Positions 8,643-17,621 are shown, numbered from the stretch's first letter. The stretch: DNA of 64,000 nucleotides from CAZKJL01 sp964553135 (GCA_964553135.1 CAZKJL010000002.1:124001-188000); one strand, 5' to 3'. Notes: generated from the letters alone by a model not told the origin. Translations and numbers: made by a program.

Positions 8643-9920
8643 ATGCGTCGCGCGCCATGGATTCCGAGGCTCAACGTTTTGCTCTTGGTGTTTGTGATGG
8701 TGCTCGGGATCTTGATCCGAACCTTCCATCTCTCGCATCCCGGAGGATATAGCGACCCCTCCGTCATGAAAAACTGGGGACGAGCGGTGGTGAAAGTGGG
8801 TTGGACGCAGAGCTACGGTTTGCGCGTGAACAATGTGATGCGCTCCAATTACCCGCCCGTGGGCATGGCGGTGTTCGGTGCCGCGGCCCAGGCATATCAT
8901 TGGTCGGGACACGACATCATGGAAGACTCGTACCTCTTCACGGTTCTTATAAAATTTCCGTCGATTCTTGCCGATCTGCTTGTTGCACTGGTCATCTTTT
9001 TCATCGTGAAGCGATCCGTTTCGGAAAAGGCGGGCATCGGTGCCGCAGCGCTCTATCTTTTGTATCCCACAACGTGGCTCGTGTCCTCGGCGTGGGGTCA
9101 AACCGATGCGATCTACGTAGCGCTGGCGTTCGGGGGCATCGCGGCGTTGCTTCGGAATCGTCCCATGGTCGCCGGCGTGTGCATGGCCCTCGCATTCTTT
9201 ATGAAATTGCAGGCCATCTTCTTCTTTCCGGTTGCGGCGGTCGTTCTGCTCACGCAACGAAAGGACGTCGAGTATTTTCTCATCGGTGCGCTGAGCGTCG
9301 TGGCGGCGGTCATCGTTCCGTTTTTCATCAGCGGAACGCTCGGAGAAGTCGTGGACACGTACCGGTCGCTTGTCGGTTACTACCCGTCACTCAGTTTGTA
9401 TGCCTACAACGTCTGGTGGGCGCTTTTTGGCGATGCAGCGCGCAACACGTCGGACCTCAAAATGTTTTCCGTCATTGCCACATATCGAACTGTCGGTTTG
9501 GGCATCGTCGCCCTCATCTACGCCACATTCTCCTGGCGACTCTGGACCGTGCTTCGCAGGATCACCGATCTCCGCATGCGCACGGAGGCAGTACTTGCGG
9601 CCGCATCCGTCACCACGCTCGGGTTCTTCATGTTCAGCACTCAAATGCACGAGCGATACTTCTTCCCGTTCATCGCGTCCGCAATTCCGCTACTTTTTTT
9701 CATCGTGCGCGGAAGAGTCATCATCGTGACGTTGCTGTGCTCGCTCACACTCAATTTGCTCGCATCGTTTCCCATCAGTCGCTCCATTTTGTACTTCTAC
9801 AGAATTTTCCCGGAGTTGGATGGGTTCATCGCATCCATCAATCTCATCTTCTTCATTCAATTGGCATGGACCCTGTGGCGCACGTCGCTCAATCCTTCGC
9901 GTCCCAAGACTTCCGCGTGA
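8643..9920 (+). CDS. GT-C fold glycosyltransferase, integral membrane
   Basis: About 425 residues with roughly ten hydrophobic segments. The first periplasm-facing loop has NYPPVGM and a DxxY-like acidic patch, and the topology matches polyprenyl-phosphate-dependent GT-C mannosyl/glucosyltransferases (DUF2029/PMT-like). It would transfer a sugar from a lipid carrier to envelope glycans or proteins. The start MRRAPWIPRL (8643) was chosen over an upstream ATG (8550) because TAAAGT (8630-8635) ends 7 nt before it and the hydrophobic domain begins directly after it. Confidence 0.75.
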   Translation: MRRAPWIPRLNVLLLVFVMVLGILIRTFHLSHPGGYSDPSVMKNWGRAVVKVGWTQSYGLRVNNVMRSNYPPVGMAVFGAAAQAYHWSGHDIMEDSYLFTVLIKFPSILADLLVALVIFFIVKRSVSEKAGIGAAALYLLYPTTWLVSSAWGQTDAIYVALAFGGIAALLRNRPMVAGVCMALAFFMKLQAIFFFPVAAVVLLTQRKDVEYFLIGALSVVAAVIVPFFISGTLGEVVDTYRSLVGYYPSLSLYAYNVWWALFGDAARNTSDLKMFSVIATYRTVGLGIVALIYATFSWRLWTVLRRITDLRMRTEAVLAAASVTTLGFFMFSTQMHERYFFPFIASAIPLLFFIVRGRVIIVTLLCSLTLNLLASFPISRSILYFYRIFPELDGFIASINLIFFIQLAWTLWRTSLNPSRPKTSA

Positions 9921-9926
9921 GTTTGC

Positions 9927-9954
9927 TTGACTTCGAAAACGTGAGTTCTATCCT
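9927..9954 (+). promoter_or_regulatory. Sigma-70 type promoter of the 34-residue peptide gene
   Basis: TTGACT (9927-9932), 16-nt spacer, TATCCT (9949-9954). The predicted start of transcription is about 5 nt before the ATG at 9966. Confidence 0.55.
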
Positions 9955-9965
9955 ATGAGCAGTTT

Positions 9966-10070
9966 ATGAAGACCCGCGTCGCAGCTCTTCGGCTCAAGTC
10001 TCCCGTATTCACGACGGCCGCCGCCGCTGCATTCGCTGCGTTTGCCTTCGCCTACTTTTTCTTCGCCTAA
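9966..10070 (+). CDS. Small single-span membrane peptide
   Basis: A 34-residue reading frame: basic N-terminus (MKTRVAALRLK) followed by a hydrophobic stretch extremely rich in Ala and Phe up to the TAA. It would form one transmembrane helix with the N-terminus inside. It has its own promoter (9927-9954) and is not overlapped by another gene, which argues that it is real. No family recognised; no homologue is visible in the window except a similar-sized peptide at 36356-36448. Confidence 0.5.
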   Translation: MKTRVAALRLKSPVFTTAAAAAFAAFAFAYFFFA

Positions 10071-10136
10071 ATCTCATCTCTCCTAGGACACGCACGCATC
10101 CCTACGAGAGACGGGGAGGCGGAATTTCCGCTGCGC

Positions 10137-10262
10137 GGAGTGAAAAGAGAAAGGTGAGCAGTGAAAAACCATTCTTTCACTCGATGTAAGCCGCACTCAT
10201 CCGTTCTCATCATTCCCAATCCTTCGCACTTTTCACTTTTATCTTTCCACTTTCCACTCCCC
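10137..10262. repeat. Leader of the aromatic operon with GTGAAAAG-type inverted arrays
   Basis: The 194-nt gap before the DAHP synthase gene has an A-rich arm (AGTGAAAAGAGAAAGGTGAG, then AGTGAAAAACC) and a T-rich arm (CACTTTTCACTTTTATC, CTTTCCACTTTCCACT) that is largely its reverse complement; AGTGAAA/TTTCACT also pairs locally (about 10160-10181). I see no U-run terminator, T-box or leader peptide rich in Phe/Tyr/Trp. A similar element lies at 37228-37297. Confidence 0.5.
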
Positions 10263-10264
10263 TT

Positions 10265-11284
10265 ATGCTCATCGTTCTCCGTGAAAAGAACAACAAAGCG
10301 CTTCTCGACGAGGTGCAGGGACTCCTCCAAACCAAGTTTGGGTGCCCATCGCACGTCATCGGAGAGAATAAGCGCGTGCTCGCCGTCACCGGCGATACGT
10401 CCGTCGTGGATGTCGCCCAGATCAAAAGCATCGAGGGCGTGAAGTCCGTCGACCGCGTGGACAGGCCGTACAAACTCGCCTCACGCGAGAAGAAGAATCG
10501 CACCCTCATCACGGTCTCCAAAGACTGCGTCATCGGCGATCCGACCTCGGTCGTCATCATCGCGGGTCCCTGCTCCATCGATTCCGAAGGACAGCTCGAT
10601 GAAACGGCGGCGATGGCCAAGGAAAAAGGAGTGAAGATCCTCCGCGGCGGTGCGTACAAGCCGCGCACGGGACCGTACTCGTTCCAAGGCAAAGGCAATG
10701 AAGGGCTCGCTCTGCTCAAGAAAGCGGGAGAGAAGTACGGCATGCAGACCATTTCCGAAATCATGAAGGCAGAAGATCTCCCTGCATTCGAGGACACCGT
10801 GGACATGCTCCAGATCGGAGCGAGGAACATGCAGAACTACGAACTCCTCAAAGCGGTCTCCAAATCCAAGAAGCCCGTGATGCTCAAGCGCGGACTTGCC
10901 GCCACGCTCGAGGAGTGGCTCCTTGCCGCCGAGTACTTGCTCGCGGGCGGTAACCAAAACGTCATGCTCTGCGAGCGCGGCATCCGCACGTTCGAGGAAG
11001 AAGTGCGCTTCACGCTCTGTCTCGGCTCCGTGCCCGCACTCCGCGAGCTCACGCACCTTCCCATCATCGTGGACCCCAGCCATGCCATGGGCAAAATGCG
11101 TTGGGTGAAAGACGCAGCACTCGGTGGAGTCGCCGTCGGCGCCGACGGACTCATCATCGAGATTCATCCGCGTCCCTCCGAGAGCGCGTGTGACAGCGCC
11201 CAGCTCCTCGATCATGAACACTGGTCCGACTGTATGGACGGCATCACGAAGGTCGCAGCCGCACTCGGTAAGAAGGTCGTCTAA
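10265..11284 (+). CDS. aroF: 3-deoxy-7-phosphoheptulonate (DAHP) synthase, type I-beta with N-terminal ferredoxin-like domain
   Basis: 339 residues. Condenses phosphoenolpyruvate and erythrose 4-phosphate, the first shikimate step. The N-terminal 70 residues (MLIVLREKNN...VDRPYKLASR) match the ferredoxin-like regulatory domain of the Thermotoga/KDO8P-like DAHP synthases that senses Tyr/Phe; the catalytic barrel shows IIAGPCSID, KPRTGPYSFQG, VMLKRG, LPIIVDPSHA and EIHP. First gene of a nine-gene run on the plus strand. The T-rich end of the leader precedes the ATG; there is no Shine-Dalgarno. Feedback control by aromatic amino acids is plausible from the N-terminal domain but not shown. Confidence 0.95.
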   Translation: MLIVLREKNNKALLDEVQGLLQTKFGCPSHVIGENKRVLAVTGDTSVVDVAQIKSIEGVKSVDRVDRPYKLASREKKNRTLITVSKDCVIGDPTSVVIIAGPCSIDSEGQLDETAAMAKEKGVKILRGGAYKPRTGPYSFQGKGNEGLALLKKAGEKYGMQTISEIMKAEDLPAFEDTVDMLQIGARNMQNYELLKAVSKSKKPVMLKRGLAATLEEWLLAAEYLLAGGNQNVMLCERGIRTFEEEVRFTLCLGSVPALRELTHLPIIVDPSHAMGKMRWVKDAALGGVAVGADGLIIEIHPRPSESACDSAQLLDHEHWSDCMDGITKVAAALGKKVV

Positions 11285-11299
11285 TCCTTTCCACAGGCC

Positions 11300-11305
11300 T
11301 ACAAT
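11300..11305 (+). promoter_or_regulatory. -10 element inside the aro operon
   Basis: TACAAT, 6 nt before the aroB ATG; the 27-nt gap from the previous stop leaves no room for a leader, so an aroB transcript from here would be leaderless. Confidence 0.5.
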
Positions 11306-11311
11306 CACGTC

Positions 11312-12358
11312 ATGCAGACCCTCACGCTCACAGCTCCGGCTCACGCACCGCGCGCCACATCCATCGTCATCGGCAAGGACACGCTCACGGCACTCCCGAA
11401 GATCCTCAAGGACCTGAAGGCCGATCGTGTCGCCGTACTCTTCGATGCCGGCATCAAGACGATCGCCGACGGCATCATCAAGAATCTCGGACCCAACGTC
11501 ATTCCCGTCGCCGTCGCCTCGGGTGATGCATCGAAGTCGCTGGCAGAAGTGGAAAAGATCGTGAAAAAGCTACTCGATGCGGGAGCCACGAGAAAGACAG
11601 TATTTGTCTGCATCGGCGGAGGCATGCTCACCGATCTCGGCGGATTTGCCGCAAGTATCTTCATGCGAGGCGTTCCGTGCGTGCTCGTCCCGACCACGAT
11701 GCTCGGAGCCGTCGATGCGGCCATCGGAGGCAAAACGGCAGTGAACTCCGGGGGTCGAAAAAATATGATCGGCACCATCGCACAGCCCCATGCGGTCGTC
11801 ATCGATATGAAGCTCCTGCTTGCTCTTCCTGAGGCACAACTCAAAGAAGGACTCGTCGAAGTCATCAAGATCGCCGCCATCGTGGACTTGCCGTTCTTCG
11901 AGTGGCTGGAAGACAACATCATGGCTGTTCTCAAGCGTGACGACGAAGCGTGTTTCGAATGCGTGTCGCGTGCCGTGGAAGCCAAAGTAAAAATCGTCGA
12001 GGCCGATGAGCATGATCGCGAAGAGCGTTTGCTCCTCAACTTCGGCCACACCGTCGGTCACGCCGTGGAGGCGCTCTCGAACTACGAGATGGCGCACGGT
12101 ACGGCGGTCGGCATCGGTATGCGCGCCGAAATGGCGCTTGCGAAGTTCAAGGATGCCAGGCGCGTTTCGGCGCTTCTCGATCTGCTCGGACTTCCGTCGA
12201 ATATTCCCGCATCGATGAAGCCCGCAGCCCTGTGGCAAGCCATGCAGTCGGATAAGAAGAACGAAGGCGGCGAGGTCCGTGTCGCGGTGCCCACGCACAT
12301 CGGCGAAGGGTCGGTGCATGCCGTCACCGAGAAAGATTTTCTGAAACTCTTTTCATGA
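11312..12358 (+). CDS. aroB: 3-dehydroquinate synthase
   Basis: 348 residues. Converts DAHP to 3-dehydroquinate with NAD+ and a divalent metal. Diagnostic blocks are GGGMLTDLGGFAAS, RGVPCVLVPTT, GGKTAVN, KNMIGTIAQP, KEGLVEVIK and the metal-ligand region LLLNFGHTVGHAVE. The stop overlaps the start of the aroA-aroK fusion (ATGA, 12355-12358), so the two are translationally coupled. This is the first of three genes collinear with the five domains of eukaryotic AROM. Confidence 0.97.
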   Translation: MQTLTLTAPAHAPRATSIVIGKDTLTALPKILKDLKADRVAVLFDAGIKTIADGIIKNLGPNVIPVAVASGDASKSLAEVEKIVKKLLDAGATRKTVFVCIGGGMLTDLGGFAASIFMRGVPCVLVPTTMLGAVDAAIGGKTAVNSGGRKNMIGTIAQPHAVVIDMKLLLALPEAQLKEGLVEVIKIAAIVDLPFFEWLEDNIMAVLKRDDEACFECVSRAVEAKVKIVEADEHDREERLLLNFGHTVGHAVEALSNYEMAHGTAVGIGMRAEMALAKFKDARRVSALLDLLGLPSNIPASMKPAALWQAMQSDKKNEGGEVRVAVPTHIGEGSVHAVTEKDFLKLFS

Positions 12359-14106
12359 AGACATCCGTTTCCATTCCCGTGCTTCGCATTCCTCTTCAGG
12401 CGTCACTCACGCTTCCGGGGTCCAAGTCGCATGCCAACCGCGCCATCGTGTGTGCCGTGCTTGCCAAGGGAACGACGGTGATTCATGGCGCCACCCCGTG
12501 CGACGACGTTGCGGTGATGGTGGAGAATCTGGGGAAGCTCGGGTTCGATGTGTCGTGGATCGACAAAGAAAAAGGTGAACTTCGGATCAACGGCGGTATT
12601 CCCGCAAAGGCAGGGAAGGGGACGCTCGATTGTCACAACGCGGGAACCACGCTTCGGTTCTTGGTATCGCTCGCGTGCATCGTTCCCGGCGAATGGACCA
12701 TTACCGGTGACGACCACATGAAGAAACGTCCCATCGCGGATCTGACGACGGCACTCAAGAGTCTCGGTGCCGATATCCGCGATACCGACGGATGTCCGCC
12801 GATTCATATCCGCGGAGGAACGCTCAAAGGAGGTGAGGTCACGCTGGATGCCAGTATCAGCAGCCAGTTTCTCTCGTCGCTTCTCTTGATCGCTCCGATG
12901 CTGGAGAACGGTTTGTCCGTTACCGTCGCAAGCACCCTTGCGTCATCCGGATACATCGAACTCACAAAGAAGACGATGAAGGATTTCGGCATTCAGATAT
13001 CACAAAAATCGAATACATTTATTGTACAATCAGGAACATACGATTCGAAATCGACCTACGACATCGAAGGGGATTGGAGTGCCGCGGGTGCATGGCTCGT
13101 GCTCCGTGAACTCACGGGCAGCATGATCACGTTCCCGAACCTTCGTCCCGATTCCACGCAGTCCGATCGCGCCCTTCCGTCCGTTCTCGGAACGCTTCGC
13201 ACGTCCGGCGACATCGTCATCGATGCCGCACAAATCCCGGACCAAGTCATGAATCTCGCGGTACTCGCTTCGCGTCGCAGCGGATCGATGACCGTCACGA
13301 ACGCGGCGAATCTGCGCCGCAAAGAATGCGATCGTCTCGCGGTCATCACGTCCGAACTTTCCAAAGCGGGCGTGCGCATCGCCGAAACAGCCGACGGCAT
13401 CGTGGTGCACGGTTCAAAAGCGGAGGGCGCGACGAAAGCCGTCACGCTCGATCCGCACGATGACCACCGCATGGCGATGTGCTTCGCCGTTCTCGGACTT
13501 CTCCGAGGCAACGTGAGCATCTCCAATCCCGACTGCGTGGGAAAAAGTTACCCCGCGTTCTTCCGTGACCTCGAAGAACTCTTGAAGTCCACGCGTCCCG
13601 TCACCGTCATCGGCATGCGCGGCGTCGGGAAGTCGAGTATGGGCAAGAGATTGGCTTCCAAGCTCAAGCTCAAGCACATCGATACCGACAAGCTGTTCGA
13701 AAAAAAACACGGGCCCATTCGTCCGTTCGTCGCCGAGAAAGGTTGGCCCGCATTCCGTGCCGCCGAAGAAGAAGTGTTGGCCGAGGCGCTGTTGCCCGGA
13801 CGCATCGTTTCGCTCGGCGGAGGCGCGCTCATTTCCGAGAAGTCGCGCAAGCTCGTCCGCGACCGTTCCATCGTCGTGTGGCTCAAGGCATCCGAGACGG
13901 AACTCGTGAAGAGGCTCGGGAATGAAAAGCGTCCCTCTCTCACGGATCTGCCGCTGCATGAAGAAGTGAAGAAGCTCGTTGCCGAGCGCACGCCGCACTA
14001 CAGGGAGGCCGCGCACATCGAGGTCGGTGAGAAGCTGCGGTTCTCCGAGCACACTGCGCACATCATCCGCGAACTTACGCGCATCACCCGTTCTCCGCGT
14101 TCATGA
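12355..14106 (+). CDS. aroA-aroK: Bifunctional EPSP synthase - shikimate kinase
   Basis: 583 residues. Residues 1 to about 410 are 5-enolpyruvylshikimate-3-phosphate synthase (LPGSKSHANRA, NAGTTLRFLV, SSQFLSSLLL, DHRMAMCFAVL); residues from about 413 are shikimate kinase, beginning with a P-loop GMRGVGKSS and including the shikimate-binding DTD (DTDKLFEK), GWPAFR and GGGA motifs and the RP lid region. The two catalyse steps 6 and 5. The fusion is direct, with the kinase immediately after the natural EPSP synthase end (SYPAFFRDLEELLKS). Overlaps aroB and the next gene by 4 nt each (ATGA). The kinase half is of normal length, so both activities are expected. Confidence 0.95.
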   Translation: MKTSVSIPVLRIPLQASLTLPGSKSHANRAIVCAVLAKGTTVIHGATPCDDVAVMVENLGKLGFDVSWIDKEKGELRINGGIPAKAGKGTLDCHNAGTTLRFLVSLACIVPGEWTITGDDHMKKRPIADLTTALKSLGADIRDTDGCPPIHIRGGTLKGGEVTLDASISSQFLSSLLLIAPMLENGLSVTVASTLASSGYIELTKKTMKDFGIQISQKSNTFIVQSGTYDSKSTYDIEGDWSAAGAWLVLRELTGSMITFPNLRPDSTQSDRALPSVLGTLRTSGDIVIDAAQIPDQVMNLAVLASRRSGSMTVTNAANLRRKECDRLAVITSELSKAGVRIAETADGIVVHGSKAEGATKAVTLDPHDDHRMAMCFAVLGLLRGNVSISNPDCVGKSYPAFFRDLEELLKSTRPVTVIGMRGVGKSSMGKRLASKLKLKHIDTDKLFEKKHGPIRPFVAEKGWPAFRAAEEEVLAEALLPGRIVSLGGGALISEKSRKLVRDRSIVVWLKASETELVKRLGNEKRPSLTDLPLHEEVKKLVAERTPHYREAAHIEVGEKLRFSEHTAHIIRELTRITRSPRS

Positions 14107-15497
14107 TCATCGTCACGCTCCCGACATCGGCACAGAAAGATCCGCGGACCTTCGCACGCGACGCGCGCAAGGCCGAGGTCGATGTGCTCGAAATCCGAGG
14201 CGACCTGACGCCCGCGCTTTCTGCGTTCGAATCACCGCTTCCCATCCTCTTTTCTCCCCGTGGCAAAGGCCTGAAACTTGCCGAGAGGCTCTCACCGGCG
14301 TACATCGATCTTGATCTCGCGGAACTCGCACTGCGTCAAAACATGCCCGAAGGCGCCAAGCTCATCGCCAGTTTTCACGATCACAAGGGAACGCCCGACC
14401 TCAAGAAGTTGAAAGGAGTCTTGGACAAACTCTGCGCCGTTCGTCCGTGGGCCGTCAAAATCGCCGTTACGGTCAATTCGTGCGACGATTTGCTGATACT
14501 CGAGGCGCTCCGTGCATACGCCTCGCATCCACGTACGACGATTCTCGGCATGGGGCCTGCCGCGCACCTGATCCGCGTGCTCTCGCCGCTCAACAACCAT
14601 CTCACGTACGCCGCACTCGGTACGGAAGCTTCGGCCCCCGGGCAGCTGACGGTCGCGTTTTACAAGCTCCTCAAGAATCGCACGAAGCCCAAGCTGTACG
14701 GCATTCTCGGCGGTCCGCAGATCACCGCATCGCTCAGTCCCCTCATTCACAATGCGCTCTTCCTGAAGCACGGCATCGATGCGCTCTACTCATGCTTCCC
14801 GTCGACCGATTTCACGGCTTCCATCAAGGCTCTCGAGCAACTGGGTCTCGCGGGACTTTCCGTCACGGCTCCCTTCAAGCGCGATGCGTTCGAGTTCGCA
14901 CGTACGAACGATGCGGTGGCGACGTCGCTCGGGGTCACGAACACGCTCGTGAAGTCGGGCAAGAGTTGGAACGGTTTCAATACCGACATCGTCGGCATCG
15001 AAAAGGGTTACCCGCTCATCGCCAAGGCCGCGAAGATCGCCGTGCTCGGTGCGGGTGGAGCCGTGCCTTCCGTCATCTCCGCCGTTCGGAGCGTGAACGC
15101 CAAGGCCGAGATCGGCGTCTACGTTCGCGATATCAAGAAAGCCGCTGAGTCACTCGGTGTCTCGGGTTTCACGATTCAGCCGCTTGAGAGCATCAAGAAA
15201 GCATCTGCCGATCTTGTGATCTGCGCCGTGTCCGAGGATGTTCGATTGCCGCTACCGAAGTCCGTGGGCACGTCGGCCGCAGCCATCGATTTACGCTACG
15301 GGAAGGCCACGAACTTCATCAAAGATGCACGAAGCCAAGGGTTTCACGTCCACGACGGCACCGCGATGCTCATTCACCAAGCACTCAAACAATTCGAACA
15401 TTTCACGGGCAAGAAATCGGCGCCCGACGATGCCGCGCACCTGGCCAAAGTCATCGCTTCATTCACTCCCAAAATCCGTTCATCTTTCCACCTCTGA
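14103..15497 (+). CDS. aroD-aroE: Bifunctional type I 3-dehydroquinate dehydratase - shikimate dehydrogenase
   Basis: 464 residues. The N-terminal part (1 to about 192) is a type I dehydroquinase: EIRGDLT, catalytic His in SFHDHKGTP (H92 or H94) and the Schiff-base Lys K119 in AVKIAV. From about residue 197 it is shikimate dehydrogenase: GILGGPQITASLSPLIHN, VTAPFKRDAFEF with the catalytic Lys, GFNTD and the NADP-binding GAGGAVPS. The same domain pair exists in plants and Chlamydia. The dehydratase domain is compact (typical about 225-250). Starts inside the previous stop (ATGA) and is followed by aroC after 2 nt. Confidence 0.95.
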   Translation: MIIVTLPTSAQKDPRTFARDARKAEVDVLEIRGDLTPALSAFESPLPILFSPRGKGLKLAERLSPAYIDLDLAELALRQNMPEGAKLIASFHDHKGTPDLKKLKGVLDKLCAVRPWAVKIAVTVNSCDDLLILEALRAYASHPRTTILGMGPAAHLIRVLSPLNNHLTYAALGTEASAPGQLTVAFYKLLKNRTKPKLYGILGGPQITASLSPLIHNALFLKHGIDALYSCFPSTDFTASIKALEQLGLAGLSVTAPFKRDAFEFARTNDAVATSLGVTNTLVKSGKSWNGFNTDIVGIEKGYPLIAKAAKIAVLGAGGAVPSVISAVRSVNAKAEIGVYVRDIKKAAESLGVSGFTIQPLESIKKASADLVICAVSEDVRLPLPKSVGTSAAAIDLRYGKATNFIKDARSQGFHVHDGTAMLIHQALKQFEHFTGKKSAPDDAAHLAKVIASFTPKIRSSFHL

Positions 15498-15499
15498 GT

Positions 15500-16492
15500 A
15501 TGGCTTCAAATTCCTTCGGTTCACTGCTCCGCATCACCACGTTCGGTGAGTCGCATGGCCCCGCGCTCGGCGTCGTGATCGACGGTTGCCCCGCCGGCAT
15601 TCCGCTCGGCATCGAAGATCTTCTTCCCGAGCTTGAGCGCCGTCGTCCCGGTCAAAGTGCGGTCACGACTCCGCGCAACGAAGCCGATGCGCCCACGATT
15701 CTCTCGGGCGTTTTCGAGGGAAAGACCACGGGCATGCCCATCACCGTGACGGTCCAGAACAAAGATCAGAAGAGCGCCGACTACGACAAACTCAAGGATG
15801 TGATGCGCGTCGGTCACGCCGATGCCACGTTCCAAAGCAAGTACGGTCACCGCGATCACCGCGGCGGCGGACGTCAGTCCGGGCGCGAAACGGTGTCCCG
15901 TGTCATTGCCGGAGTCATCGCCAGAAAAATCTTGCCGAAGAGCACCAAGATCATCGGCCACACCGTCAAAATCGGGGCTCTGGAAGCCAAAGTCTTCAAG
16001 CCTGAGACCATCGAGAAGAACCCCGTTCGTTGCGCCGATCCTGCCATGGCCAAGAAGATGGAAGCCTACATTTTGGAATGCAAAGCCGCTGCCGACTCCA
16101 CGGGCGGACTCATTCAGATCCGCATCCAAAAGCCTCCGAAGGATTTGGGCGACCCCGTGTTTGAGAAACTCAAGTCACGTCTCGCGAACGCCGTCATGAC
16201 CATCGGCGCCGTCACCGGATTTTCGTACGGTGCCGGATTCAAGACCGCCGAGATGCGCGGCAGCGAATACGCCGCGAATCCGGAGAATTTCGGCGGACTG
16301 CTCGGTGGCATTTCCACGGGGGACGACATCATTCTCACCGTGAGCATCAAGCCGTCCTCGTCCGTCGGCCAAGTCGCCAAGGAAGGCCGCCACGATCCGT
16401 GCATCGTTCCCCGCGTCATTCCCGTTCTCGAGGCCATGGTCGCACTCGTTCTGGCCGATTCATTACTTCTCCAGCGCGCCTACGCCCGCTGA
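15500..16492 (+). CDS. aroC: Chorismate synthase
   Basis: 330 residues, a short version (usual 350-390). Uses reduced FMN to remove phosphate from EPSP, giving chorismate. Signatures: GESHGPALGVVIDGCP near the N-terminus, SKYGHRDHRGGGRQSGRET in the middle, and GGISTGDDI. It follows the aroD-aroE stop with 2 nt between. The need for FMN links this step to the riboflavin genes 3 kb downstream, though that is only metabolic context. Confidence 0.96.
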   Translation: MASNSFGSLLRITTFGESHGPALGVVIDGCPAGIPLGIEDLLPELERRRPGQSAVTTPRNEADAPTILSGVFEGKTTGMPITVTVQNKDQKSADYDKLKDVMRVGHADATFQSKYGHRDHRGGGRQSGRETVSRVIAGVIARKILPKSTKIIGHTVKIGALEAKVFKPETIEKNPVRCADPAMAKKMEAYILECKAAADSTGGLIQIRIQKPPKDLGDPVFEKLKSRLANAVMTIGAVTGFSYGAGFKTAEMRGSEYAANPENFGGLLGGISTGDDIILTVSIKPSSSVGQVAKEGRHDPCIVPRVIPVLEAMVALVLADSLLLQRAYAR

Positions 16493-16506
16493 TTTCTTTT
16501 CTCTCT

Positions 16507-16776
16507 ATGACATCACTCACCATGCAAGAAATTCGAAAGGCCATCGATGACGCCGACGAGATTTTGCTCCGCGCACTCGCCACACGTTTCCGTGCCGTCG
16601 CGCACATGAAGGAACTCAAGCGCGACGCGCAGATGCAGATCGAAAGTTCCTCGCGCGAGACCGAACTCAAGGCGCTCTGGAAAAAGCGCGCCAAAACGCT
16701 CGGTGTCTCCGAAGAACTGGCGCTCCTCATCCTCGATTTCATTCTATCCGAGAGCAAACGCGTCCAAGGATCATGA
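16507..16776 (+). CDS. Chorismate mutase, AroQ class
   Basis: 89 residues, all helical. Rearranges chorismate to prephenate. The pattern MQEIRKAIDDADEILLRALATRFRAVAHMKELKR is the first long helix of AroQ mutases with the conserved Arg and Lys ligands; the third helix holds ALLILDFILSESKRVQ. Free-standing, not fused to tyrA or pheA as in enterics. Start at 16507 (MTSLTMQEIR); the alternative at MQEIR, 15 nt later, cannot be excluded. It overlaps tyrA by 4 nt (ATGA). Confidence 0.9.
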   Translation: MTSLTMQEIRKAIDDADEILLRALATRFRAVAHMKELKRDAQMQIESSSRETELKALWKKRAKTLGVSEELALLILDFILSESKRVQGS

Positions 16777-17621
16777 AGATCACCTCACGACACATCGTCG
16801 GCATCATCGGCGGGAAAGGCCGTACCGGCAGGCAGTTTTCGGCTCTGCTTAGGGCTCTCGGGCACCGCGTGCTTGTCTCGGATATCGGCTCAGCACTCAA
16901 AACATCCGATCTCCTCAAAGCTGCCGACATCGTGCTCTTCGCCGTCCCGCTCTCCGATGCGGCGGACATCATTCGTACCGAGGTCATCAAGGCAAAGCGC
17001 AAGGATCAGCTTATCCTGGATGTCAGTTCGCTCAAATCGAACGAAGTGAAAGCGATGCTCCGCGGAAGAGGGGAAGTCATCGGCATGCACCCGCTCTTCG
17101 GTCCGAGTACGGAACCGAAAGGCGAGACCATCGTCCTTTGTCCGGCGCGCGCATCCAAAGAGACGGTCGTGTCACTCACGGGACTGCTGAAGAAAGCGGG
17201 CCTCAAGACCGTCGTCATGACGCCGCAGGAACACGACAAGCTCATGTCGGTCGTGCAGGTCATTCCGCACCTCAAGAGTTTCCTGATGGCGGACACCATG
17301 CGCGACCTCGGCGTCGATCTCACGAAAGTTCTCAAGACCTGCACACCGACCTACGAACTGGAGTTCAACGTCATCGGCAGATTCCTCGATGACCACGCGG
17401 GGCTCTACATGCCCATCATTTTCCGGAATCCCGAGACGACGAAGATTCTGAAATCTCTTCGCAAGCGCATCGACGAATACATCGTTCTCGCCGAACGCAA
17501 AGATATCTCCGGCGCAGAGAAGCGTTACGCCAGGTCCAAGAAATTCTTCGCACCGCATCTCAACATCGCTCGCGCACACAGCGAAGCCTGCATCCGTACG
17601 CTTCTTTCCCTCTCACGATGA
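16773..17621 (+). CDS. tyrA: Prephenate dehydrogenase
   Basis: 282 residues. Oxidative decarboxylation of prephenate to 4-hydroxyphenylpyruvate, the tyrosine branch. The N-terminus has a dinucleotide-binding GIIGGKGRTG, and VISGMHPLFGPS-type block (VIGMHPLFGPS) with the catalytic His, then HDKLMSVVQVIPHL. No C-terminal ACT domain is seen, so no direct Tyr feedback site. Overlaps chorismate mutase and pheA by ATGA. Confidence 0.92.
   Translation: MKITSRHIVGIIGGKGRTGRQFSALLRALGHRVLVSDIGSALKTSDLLKAADIVLFAVPLSDAADIIRTEVIKAKRKDQLILDVSSLKSNEVKAMLRGRGEVIGMHPLFGPSTEPKGETIVLCPARASKETVVSLTGLLKKAGLKTVVMTPQEHDKLMSVVQVIPHLKSFLMADTMRDLGVDLTKVLKTCTPTYELEFNVIGRFLDDHAGLYMPIIFRNPETTKILKSLRKRIDEYIVLAERKDISGAEKRYARSKKFFAPHLNIARAHSEACIRTLLSLSR

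Noticed and set aside
10137..10262. Phe/Tyr leader-peptide attenuator or T-box for the aro operon
   Set aside because: No short open frame with Phe/Tyr codons, no T-box core and no U-run terminator; only inverted A/T-rich arrays are seen.
16399..16506. Upstream extension of the chorismate mutase frame
   Set aside because: It overlaps the end of aroC and lacks conservation; the family begins near 16507.
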